64,000 nt of DNA, from NCBI GenBank assembly GCA_031835245.1, contig JAVKOQ010000080.1, forward strand, positions 124,001 to 188,000. Direction: 5' to 3'. The DNA comes from Balamuthia mandrillaris (Eukaryota > Discosea > Longamoebia > Balamuthiidae). Both the position numbers and the translations under genes were made by a program. Numbering within the stretch: the stretch's first letter is position 1; each line of letters starts with the position of its first letter. A model generated the notes under the pieces. It saw only the letters and a list, made by a program, of their open reading frames with translations. It was not told the DNA's origin and did no database searches. Shown one piece after another: positions 54,915-64,000 of this stretch.

Positions 54915-55706
54915 ATGCACCGTCATCAGAGGCACCGCTACAGGCGACCCACTGCTCTTCAAAGCCTCAACGTGCTTGTGGACACGGAGCGAAAGAAGAA
55001 GGAAAGGCTGGAATGGTACCTACAAGAAGTGCTCAAGGAACGTTCTTCCTTGCTCTGCGAATGCGGCGCGTTTTTCGGCGCTTACCAACCGCCTCAACCT
55101 CCGCGGGTTTCTTCGTCTTTTTTTTGCACACCACGAACGAGCTCCACCTATCGCACCGCTCCTACCCTTACTCCCACCACAGCTTCTATTCCATTGACAG
55201 CTGCCACCGCTGAACCTGTCAAAGAAACAAGTTATTTATGGCCTTCCTCAACCTCCACCTCCCTCCTAGCCCAAGTCCTTCCAACGACTGATGTTTCCTA
55301 CGACTCACTTTGTGGCTCTCCTGACTACCACAAAAACGCAAACGAAAACCGAAACACTTTTTCCGTTTCACCACCACCACCAAAGCGAACGCAAGGTGAG
55401 CCAGACTGGAGTTTTCTGTGTTGGGAGGACGAAAATGAAGATGACGAAACAAACTACGACTTGATGGAGCCACTGCCAAAAGCAAAGTTCTTAGGGCGAA
55501 AACGGAGCCTCGAAGGAAACGAGTCCGGTGCAGACGAGGAAGAAGAGGAAAACGAGCAAGAACGGAACCACTTTAGAAGAGGATGTGAGAGCCCGCCGAC
55601 GGAGCGGCGGAGCAAACGCGAACGGCTGAACGTCAGCGACGACACGCGAAAAACCATGGTGAGGCCTCTGGAAGAGGATCAGATGGCCTCTCGCTTCCCC
55701 TTATGA
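54915..55706 (+). CDS. Unknown protein with short N-terminal coiled coil
   Basis: A single-exon frame of 263 residues starting at ATG 54915. It has a basic His/Arg-rich start, then a helix (LNVLVDTERKKKERLEWYLQ) followed by a small Cys pair (LLCECG), Thr/Pro-rich low complexity, and an acidic/basic C-terminus with nuclear-localisation-like clusters (RRSKRERL). Nothing identifies a family. Composition suggests a nuclear regulatory protein, but that is a guess. Confidence 0.5.
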   Translation: MHRHQRHRYRRPTALQSLNVLVDTERKKKERLEWYLQEVLKERSSLLCECGAFFGAYQPPQPPRVSSSFFCTPRTSSTYRTAPTLTPTTASIPLTAATAEPVKETSYLWPSSTSTSLLAQVLPTTDVSYDSLCGSPDYHKNANENRNTFSVSPPPPKRTQGEPDWSFLCWEDENEDDETNYDLMEPLPKAKFLGRKRSLEGNESGADEEEEENEQERNHFRRGCESPPTERRSKRERLNVSDDTRKTMVRPLEEDQMASRFPL

Positions 55707-56011
55707 CAATTAGTTGTGCTTGTCGTTCTTCTCACTAAAAATTTTGGTTTTGTTTTTATTCTTTTTATTCCATTTTTTTCAATTTTTTTTTAAAAGGTAA
55801 TGATTTCCATGTCGTCACGGATGATGGCAGCATAATTATAATATAATTAATTAATCCTTAATTTACTCAATAACCTGAACCAAATGATTGCCACGAGCCA
55901 AACAAGATAAAACCCGCTTTAATTATCGATGGTTTTGGTAATCTCAAAGTCAAATAGGTTTTTTGTTCCGACCGCCGGTCTAACGGAGGGGGTTGAAGAA
56001 AGAGTCTGGGC
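55707..56011. other. AT-rich spacer upstream of the receptor-RasGAP gene
   Basis: Contains TAATTATAATATAATTAATTAA-type sequence at about 55835-55865. No coding signal. The 5' end of the next gene may extend into it. Confidence 0.4.
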
Positions 56012-57408
56012 ATGGCTGGGTTTCTGCGTCTTGCTTGTCCATGCGACCGTTTCTTGTTTTTGGTGTTGGGTGGTAACGCTCTTTCTTCTTTGCTCAAGTT
56101 CTCTGGGTTCTTTTTCGGTGCTCACACCACTTTCTGGTTGCCAACAACATTGACAGTATTGACAATAGTGAACGTTTTTGCTGGTGGAAGTAACTTAGAG
56201 TTGACTTTGCTGCACACAGCCAACGTTCAGTCCAGAGTGCTAGCCATTGATGATCACTCTGGCAACTGTGAGCCATCTGAAAGCGAAAAATGTCTCGGCG
56301 GTGTGGCCAGGCGAGCAACCTTTATAGACCAAGTTCGAGCCGAGCGGACAAACGTTTTACTGTTAGACGCTGGAGGTCTTTTGCAAGGTATGCTCTCTTG
56401 CTTTTCCTTGTTTTTTTCTCTTGTCATGGCATCAATCTTTGTGTTGAAGTTCCTGCTTTGTTCATGCCATTGTTCGCCTGCTCCTGTCGTCACTTTTGTT
56501 TTCGTTCTGCTTTCTTCCTTCTGAACAGTCTTTCCTTATTGTGTTCAATCCGTTGTTTGCTTTTATTTGCAGGATCGCTGTTTTATCTGGAATACAAACA
56601 CGAAGCTTTAAAACAGTACTATAACTGGATGGGTCAGTTATCATGGTCACCATATATGATATGGCTTTATATTCTTGTTTGTTTATATTTTGTTTGTTTC
56701 CGTTACAGGTTACGACGTGTTTAACCTGGGAACAAGAGAGTTTTTTGACCCACCAAACGTAGTTGGAGACTTTCTGGAAGGTTCCTCTTTTCAAGCTATC
56801 AGCTGCAATCTCAATGTCGAGGACGAACCGGCATTGAAAGGAAAGGTAATTCCTTTCCATTTGCTAAACTATACTGACGAAGGAGGAGGCCAAGTTATGG
56901 TCGGAGTTACGGGATTCGTGTCTGAGTTGTTGCCCTCCAAAGTGGCTAACATTGGAGGTATCAAAGTGGCGGATCCTATCAACTCGCTTCGAAGTGCTGT
57001 GGCTCAGATGCAGGACTTGGGAGGTACTCCATTTGTGCCTTTTTTGTGCTTCTCCGTTCTCGTTGCATCCTCACCTCTCCTCTATCTATCCATATCATAC
57101 CTGTATATATAGTGAGATGCATTATAGCAGTGGTGGGTGACGCTACACTGGTAAAGGAGGTGGTGGACACAGTTCACGGTATTGACGTGTTAGGTAAGCT
57201 CTTAATCCTATTGCTTCTTGAAATGGGCTAATACAAAGCCATCACATGAAGTGAGTGATGCACAGGTACTGTATTCTAACAATGACGACGATTTGGAAAC
57301 TTCTTATCCCGAGAGTCGCAAAGGACCATCTGGTACTGATGTTCCCATAGTAGCTTCTGGTATTCTAGGAACTCACATCGGAATGGTTCTTCATCCCTCC
57401 TCTGCTCT

Positions 57409-57445
<37 letters not shown>

Positions 57446-59924
57446 ATCAACTGAATGGTTTCACTGTGAGGTCAGTTGAACATCACGTTCTCCGAGCTGG
57501 GAGTCGTTTTGTCAGCAACAGGAGACAGCGTTGCATTAAACGTTACCACGGAGCCGCGAAGCGATTTCGTTAATGACATAGAAGCCAGATTGGTTGAGAT
57601 AGAGCAAAGTTTCGACAGAGTGGTAGGACGAGCTACAGCAGAAATCGGTTACTCTCTTGAAGAATGCAGGACTTTGCAATGCGCTATGGGAACCTTTGGT
57701 GCTGATGCTTTGAGAGCGGCTGGTGGTACCCAGTTTGGTTTCATCAATGGAGGTTCTATTCGGTACTTATGATTCCATTTCTAATTTTCCTCTTGTTATT
57801 TTTGTTCTTCTTCTTCAAATTCTCCTTCATCATCATCATCATTCGTCTTCTTCTTCCTTCTTCTTTCTCTGCCTATCTCTCTCTCTCTCTCTCTCGCTAT
57901 GTTTCTGTCTCGCTCGTCTAATGCAGTTACTCGTACTACTGCCATTGTAGAGCGCCGTTTCCAGCTGGTAACATCACTTTGGGGGATGTACTCAACGCGT
58001 TTCCATTTTCTTCGACGGATACGCTTTCGACCTTCCAACTGACAGGACTACAAATGGTTGAAATGTTGGAGAATGGCGTTTCACGAGCGGAAGACCTCAC
58101 CAACGAAGGCACTGGTCGGTTACTTCAGGTCAGCGGTTTCACCTATTCCTACAATCCAAACGAACCAGCTGGACGAAGGATAGTCTCCGTATCTATTCCT
58201 GGAGATTCGACTGCACAAAAGAGACAAGATGGTTCTGCGGGTAACCTCTTCTCTTCCTGTTGTCTCAACTTCCCTTCCCGTTCTATATCGCTGCGTCGTT
58301 TCGTTCTTGTCACTTTGTTCTTTCCTTTTTGCTTTATTTCTTTCTCTCTCTAAACCCTTTTGTTTGAAAAACACAAAAGCAACTTCCTATGTAAGCGTTG
58401 ACCTCGATGCTGTGTACAGTTTCGCCACTGTATCTTTCATTCGCACGGGCGGTGACAACTTCACCGTTTTGGAAGACAACGCGCGAAACGTGGATGACTT
58501 TGGCCCTAGTATCGATCGAGTGATGTTGGACTATGTGGCCGCAAACTTTCCTTTGGTTCCCAACGAGGAAGAGAGAATATCTCTGTCCGATGGAACGCGA
58601 ACTCTGTTTCCAGGTGCAGCAACGGTAGATGAAGACGAAGAGAGCACAGACGAGGCGTTGGTCATCGGCCTTTCGGTCTTGGCTGGAGTGACCGGCGTTC
58701 TTATTCTGGTGGTGGTCGCTCTGGCCATCGCTTTCGTGTTTTATCGTGGGAAGAGACAGAGAACAGGAAAGACGAGGCTCAACTTGAAGGAACCAGAATA
58801 CGAGCAACTTATCTACGCACAGTCGTCGTTCAAAGAGGAGGACTTGCGAGGCAACGCTTCTGGTGACGTTCAAGGTGTTGAGCTTGGGTCCATTCGAGCA
58901 GTGGCTTTGCAAAAGGTTTGTTTCGTTTGTTGCTTTTGTTTTGTGTTTTTTGCGTTATTGACTTTGTTGCTTGGTGATTGTAGTTTGTGATGGAGAAGGC
59001 GGGCCTTGAGGCACTGCTGAGCGTTGTAAACCAAAACGAGGTTTCCCTCCTGGCGGAGGCCCTTTGCTACATCTACACCACACACGCAAGAGGAGCTTTT
59101 CTTACGTTTTACCTCCTTAATCGAGCAATACAAGACTCTCAAGGTTCATTCTTCATTCTTTCTCATGTGGTGTTCTTGATTTCTTCTGTTTTTGTTTTTG
59201 TTCTTGTTGTTCTTCTCACATGTTCTTGTTCTTGTTCTTCTTGTTCTTGTTCTTCTTCTTCTTCCCTTCTTGTTCTTCTTCTTCTTCTTCTTCTTCTTCG
59301 TTTCAGTGCTGCTTACGTCTCTTGCTTCTGTACGCAGAAGAAGGAGTTATATTAAGAGAGGACAGCATGGGCACAGCCTCCTTCAAAATCTTTGCAAGGC
59401 TATGCGGCCTGCCCTACCTGTGGAAGACCTTTGCTCACATCTTGGCCGAGTTGGCCAGCCGTGACGAGGAGGAGGAGGAAGAAGATGGCGAAAACCTTCT
59501 CTCTTTGCACACCAAGGAGATGGAGGTCAATCCACAGCTGCTGGAGGAAGGATTGGACTTCAAAGGCGTAGAGTTAACACACAAGCTGCAGCTTCAGCTT
59601 GTTGTTCAGAAGATGTTTCTTCGCATCATGCGAACCAGTTCTGACTTTCCAGCGTAAGCTTCTTCTTTTTGAGGTTTCTTCGACCAAGCGTTCACATGTG
59701 CTAACCCTTTGTTTTGTTACTAGGCCGCTAAGAGATATTTGTAGGGAGTTAAGGCGTGTTGTGGAACATGAATATGCAGACGGTTGGCGGCAAGTGGTTG
59801 GAAGTCTCATCTTTCTTCGTTTCCTCACTCCAGCGTTGATCCTTCCTCATCATTACGGCCTGCTTAATGGTTTGGCTATCTTCTGCCATCCACAGTTACA
59901 CTTCTTTCTAACATTCCCTTTTCT

Positions 59925-59963
<39 letters not shown>

Positions 59964-60944
59964 TTCTCTCTGCCTCTTCTATCCTGGATGACGAACAGAA
60001 GCGCCATCTCCAACCATCCAACGGTTGTTGATCCTCATCTCCAAAGTGCTCCAAAACTTGAGCAACGGCGTTCACTTTGGTGAGAAGGAAGACTACATGG
60101 CCTCCATGAACGACTTCATAGACGCCAACGGGGAACGACTGGATAGCTTCCTCAGCGAGCTGACCAAACCGAAACTGTCCTCCTCATCCTCCGCCTCTTC
60201 TATCTTCTCCTCTCCGTCCGCTAGGGCCATCGCCAACAGCACAGCGGAACCGCCTCGGCGTTCTTCCATCATTACTTCCTCTGCGCCGTCCGTTTTGAAC
60301 AGTTCCACGAGCGGAAGCTCTCCCGAAGAGCTGGAGGCGGCCAAGTTGGTCCCAGAGACGGTCGCCAGCAACGCTCTCCTCTACTTGGATGAGTTTATCC
60401 AGCTTCACGCGATGAGCATCCTCACCCATCTGCAACAATCCTCGGAAACGGACAACACTGTACGCTTCTTTCCATGGCTTTACTTTTTTACTCTATACTC
60501 CTCTTCTCTCTCTCTCTCTCTCTCTCTCTGTCACTCACCCTCGACTGCTGGGCACAGGAATGTGTCGATTGTTTGTCGTTCTTGGTGGACCTAAGCCCAC
60601 GCGACATCAACGAACAACTGGCAAACGATAAAACTGTTACCAGCGGCGCGGCCACCATCCGGCGCTTCTTCGACCAGAACAGGCGAAAGAATAGAGTCTT
60701 CTCTTTCTCGAGCCCTGCCATGGATGCTGCGAACTCTGAGGACGATGAGGACGGGATCACCAAGGACAGCGACGATGAGGATCACGTTTTGAGCTCGAGC
60801 GAGGAGGAGGAGGAGCAAACGCAGCAGAAGGAACAACCGAAACCAAAGAAGGAAGGAAAGAAGGCCAAAAAAACACAAAAACAACAGAAGAGACAAAGTG
60901 TATCCTTACTCAAGAGCCTGACCAACAACAAGCAAATAGTTTAA
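56012..60944 (+). CDS. 5'-nucleotidase-like ectodomain - TM - RasGAP receptor
   Basis: Thirteen exons (56012-56387, 56573-56632, 56709-57023, 57113-57193, 57252-57385, 57476-57762, 57951-58240, 58380-58915, 58984-59143, 59338-59653, 59724-59869, 59999-60459, 60558-60944) stay in one frame for 1,182 residues. A hydrophobic N-terminus (about 40-57) leads into a UshA/CD73-type fold: LELTLLHTANVQSR, GGVARRATFIDQVR, NVLLLDAGGLLQG, YDVFNLGTREFF, then the C-terminal 5'-nucleotidase domain (CAMGTFGADALRAAG, NGGSIRAPFPAGNITLGDVL, RLLQVSGFTYSY). One membrane span follows (607-635, then RGKRQR). The cytosolic part is a RasGAP domain (about 694-930): ILREDSMGTASFK with the candidate arginine finger Arg753, FLRFLTPALILP (882 on), and ISKVLQNLSNGVHF. 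The end is acidic/Lys-rich. Metal-binding motifs of the ectodomain are altered, so it is predicted to sense rather than hydrolyse nucleotides. Confidence 0.85.
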
Positions 60945-61113
60945 CAACCACTTTATCTCTTATCTTCGTTTTAGGGAACTAACTGAAATGGGCCAATTGA
61001 AATTCAAACAATTCAACATGTACCAATAAAAAATCAAAAACCGACAGAAATTTGGTGGGTTGCACCAAGAACAGGAAGAAAGCCGAGTCGAGGAACAACA
61101 CACGGCCACCATC
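60945..61113. other. Short spacer before the DEP-LNS2 gene
   Basis: AT-rich 3' flank of the receptor gene and the probable promoter of the next. Nothing recognised. Confidence 0.4.
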
Positions 61114-61832
61114 ATGGACGATCACCCCCTTTTAGCAGTCGACCACACCGCCAACCTTTTGCAAAGGTTATGAGGTTTGCTTGTCAACAAACAAAGCAAA
61201 CACGACCATGCCTGTTGAAAGAGGAAAAGCGACACGCCAAACCGATGAGAAACAGAAAAGACGGGAAGTAGCAGGTGAGGCCGCTTCTCTCTCTCTCTTT
61301 TTTTTTTCTTTCTCTTTCTCGTCTTTTCTTCTTTTTTTCTTCTGTTCTCTTCCTATTCTGGAGCTCGGCCGTTTATTGTTGTGTGGTTTTCTTTCTCTCC
61401 TCTCCTCCGAGCACTCCTCTTGCTCACTGCGGACTGATATGACTCAGATGAGAAGCAAAGCAACGAATTGCCTTCTACGCTATTTTGGTTTTCTCCCTGC
61501 TTGCTATTCTTATCCCTGTCGACGACGATGAGATGGAAACCCATCGTGAAGACCAAAGAAGAGGGCACGCCTGTTTTGGAAGCGCTTGGATGTGCAGAAA
61601 CAGAACATGACCCCACCCCAGATTGGCGGTTGGGTGAAGGCAAGAAAGGACGCGACAAAGACCCTTACTGTGGGTCCTGGCAGCGACTGCGTGCCTTTTG
61701 GCTGAAACGCAAGGATAAACCAGAGCAAATTGGCATGCCTCCCCTTAAGGCCTGTCTACGAGCTGGCCTCTCTTTTCGCCGTGCCATGACACCACAGTGC
61801 GTGTTTCTTTCATATTTTTACTTCCGATCCAG

Positions 61833-61870
<38 letters not shown>

Positions 61871-62928
61871 GTTCCTTCTCGTTCCTCTTTTTCCGCTCTA
61901 TTTCCATGCTAAAGGACTGAATCATAAAGGCTGAAGCTGCGTGTCTACCGGCATGTAAGATACGATTATACCTTTACTGGAGAAGAGGCAGTGGATTTCC
62001 TCTCGTGGAAGATGCAGCTTGACAGGGAGGAAGCACAACAAGTTGGCAACCTTTTGATGCGAGTGGGTATCTTTCGGCACATCAGCAACGAATGCCCATT
62101 ATCAGACGATCGCGTGGAGTATTATTTCTTCACAAAAGCGCATCACCATTCCCTAGGCCCAGCTTCTAAAGTACCCAACCGATTGAATCCCATCGTTGGT
62201 CATTTGGTGGTGGAACGTCTTCAAGTTTGTTCGTTGTTTCAGGACGGTGATGATTGCGACAAGGAACCCAAGTTCGTTCTTCAGTGTGACCACCAGGTTC
62301 GTGTATCTTCTCTCCTTATGTTGTCTATCCTCTGCTGCTTGACTAGGTTGGCCCTTTTCTTTGTGTTGTCATCTCTATCATCGTTTCTTCAGAGCAGATA
62401 GATTGAACTGCGTGGAACTTAAATAACAGATGTTCAAGTCACAGTCCCTACCTGCACGGAGAGAGGATGATCAAGTGCACAGAACACCGCTGCACATGAT
62501 GGTATTTTGGTCAAATGCCATTTTGACGGTGAGGGTGGAGTGCACGACTCGCAGTTGCTTAGCTAAGATTCCTTTGAATGATTTGAAGGAAGGTGGAGAG
62601 TTAAACCAGGTCCGAGTCCCTATTCACTTATCGCAACACGGTTACGGTCCTTCTGCTTCCTCATTCCCCAAGCGAGAAGAGAAGAGAGAGGATATACGCA
62701 AGGTGTTGCTTTTGGAACTGCGGTACAAGTTTTTGTTGGGAACCACAGACTGTGGAATGGCTCTTCCGTCTCTTCCTTTTGATATCTATTCTCTCCAGGT
62801 TGACGAAGACAAATACTTTGCACATTACAACCTCATGAAAACCATCGGCCATCGACCCAATCATCGATGCGGAACTAAAGACATTTTTTTGGTTGCGGAT
62901 GATAAACATGGTTTGTTTTGCCCGAAGA

Positions 62929-62973
<45 letters not shown>

Positions 62974-63840
62974 CCCTTCTCTCTCATTCTCTTGGCTCAC
63001 CTGAAAAAAGAAACCGAAACAGCAGAAGCGACTGGAACGTTTTCATACGGCATGAACTACTTACAAAACGCACGGATAGAGCTGTTCGTGCAGGAAGATG
63101 TCTCAACGGAGGAGTGGAAACGGGTGGGCAGCGGCAAAACAAACAAATACGGCAAGGCCACCATCCCTGTGCTTCCCTCCGCTTCCTCCCTCCAACGACG
63201 AGCAGGCTACTACCCCATCCGTATGATGGTGGCTGGAGACCTCTCCGTAGCAGAAGGTGCCATTTGGGTGCTGCAACGCGGCACGCAGGCTGTTGTCTTT
63301 GACATCGATGGCACGCTGACCACCGGCAACATCCAGGTAGTTACTCAAACAAGTCTCAACATGCTACACCTCGACTTTGATCCAGCGCTTCGCTCTGGAG
63401 CGGTCCAGTTGGTGAGGGCATGGGCTGTGAAAGGGTACCTTCCTATTTATCTCAGCGGTCGTTCAGGTTCATTCTATCGGCACACAAGAAGCTGGTTGAT
63501 AGAACATGGCTTGCCTCCTGGTCTCATCGGTCAGACCAAAGGTCGTAAACCTACTCTTCCTCTTTGGTACTCTGTTGGTCGTTTCAAAAGGGACTACCTT
63601 CGAGACATGGAGAAGGATTACATGCTGAACATCGTGGCTCACTACGGCAACACGTTGACCGACATCAAAGCCAGCAAGGCATTGGGCATACCTGCGAGTA
63701 GGACCTTTATTTGTGGAAAGACGGGAGGGAGAGAGGGCACCTTTGACGTTGGCAACGACTTCAACGAGCACGTCCACTATGTCATGACGCACATCCCAGA
63801 TGCAGCTGTCCCTGCTCCTAACTTTTGGACGTTTTATTGA
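61114..63840 (+). CDS. DEP domain - LNS2 (lipin/Nir-type) protein
   Basis: Exons 61533-61796, 61930-62296, 62430-62910 and 63023-63840 join in frame. A first exon at 61114-61166 (MDDHPLLAVDHTANLLQR) fits by phase and gives about 660 residues; otherwise translation may start at ATG 61528. A DEP domain lies at about nt 61930-62150 (LKLRVYRHVRYDYTFTGEEA, VDFLSWKM, LLMRVGIFRHI), followed by a C2-like beta-rich region. The C-terminus is an LNS2 domain: VVFDIDGTLTTGNIQ, LVRAWAVKGYLPIYLSGRSG, RDYLRDMEKDY, VAHYGNTLTDIKASKALGIP. LNS2 is shared by lipins (phosphatidate phosphatases) and Nir/PITPNM proteins. Here the HAD motif DxDxT is complete, unlike in Nir2. Likely a membrane-lipid enzyme or phosphatidate sensor recruited by DEP. 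Confidence 0.85.
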
Positions 63841-64000
63841 AGTGTTTTAAAGCAAACAAACATGTGATATAGGACGCAAAAACAAAAGAGCTTACAAGAG
63901 TAACCAAAGGGAACAAGAGCAGGGCTGCCTTTCAAACCAGTTTCTCTCCATCTTTGTCTTCTGCAAAGACATGTTTCGCTGCGTTTTGGTAATGTTGCAA
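63841..64000 (-). other. Possible 3' end of the next gene, minus strand
   Basis: Reading in from the right edge on the minus strand, a frame ending at about 63932 reads QNAAKHVFAEDKDGEKLV before a stop. Composition suggests a real C-terminus, but there are too few residues to be sure or to name a product. Confidence 0.25.

Noticed and set aside
59143-59338. Acceptor at about 59306 (TTTCAG) for the RasGAP exon 10
   Set aside because: It puts the RasGAP motif out of frame; the acceptor at 59337 (TACGCAG) restores ILREDS and is used instead.
1-64000. tRNA, rRNA or snRNA genes
   Set aside because: No cloverleaf with a GTTCGA-type loop and no recognisable rRNA or spliceosomal RNA core was seen on either strand.

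Overview
This is a nuclear genome segment from a single-celled eukaryote. The genes are split by short GT-AG introns (about 50-200 bp, often with long CT tracts before the acceptor), they are closely packed on both strands, and the proteins carry many Ser, Glu and Lys homopolymer runs. Free-living amoebae (Amoebozoa; a Balamuthia- or Acanthamoeba-like lineage) fit best: clathrin, neurofibromin-type and RasGAP modules, SAM-kinases, Clu-TPR proteins and F-box proteins with 26-residue NGCPWD-type ankyrin repeats occur together. That assignment is inference. Exon models below were read by eye. The reading frame closes exactly across all exons for the clathrin, DUF885, cupredoxin, phosducin-like, helicase, SAM-kinase, F-box and receptor-RasGAP models; individual splice sites may be off by a base or two.

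Layout: 573-7125 (-) clathrin heavy chain; 7976-8359 (+) a complex I B12-like subunit; 8949-9475 (-) a secreted cupredoxin; 10652-13568 (+) a membrane-anchored DUF885 metallopeptidase; 14264-15416 (+) a type I membrane protein; 16435-17055 (+) a short F-box/ankyrin protein; 17222-17917 (+) a swiprosin-like EF-hand protein; 18053-21580 (-) a large F-box protein; 22919-29596 (+) a UvrD/Srs2-like helicase; 29709-30095 (-) a tail-anchored protein; 30264-31560 a decayed partial copy of the helicase, cut off by a Fanzor/TnpB-like nuclease element (31564-32480); 32697-34010 (+) F-box/ankyrin, followed by a perfect 84-bp inverted repeat; 34605-43311 (-) a giant Clu-TPR tail-anchored protein; 43733-45139 (+) F-box/ankyrin; 45329-46853 (+) phosducin-like; 47387-52797 (+) a SAM-kinase-neurofibromin-arm fusion; 52871-53626 (-) AIF1/Iba1-like; 53932-54261 (+) and 54915-55706 (+) unknown proteins; 56012-60944 (+) an ecto-5'-nucleotidase-like / transmembrane / RasGAP fusion; 61114-63840 (+) a DEP-LNS2 protein.

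The most striking region is 47-64 kb. A SAM-tyrosine-kinase-like protein carries the N-terminal region of neurofibromin but no GAP. About 3 kb downstream on the same strand, a single-pass receptor joins a degenerate 5'-nucleotidase ectodomain (its metal-ligand motifs are replaced) to a cytosolic RasGAP. A phosphoinositide/phosphatidate-type LNS2 protein and a phosducin-like protein flank them. I infer a possible nucleotide-sensing, Ras-controlling receptor; no described protein with this architecture is known to me.
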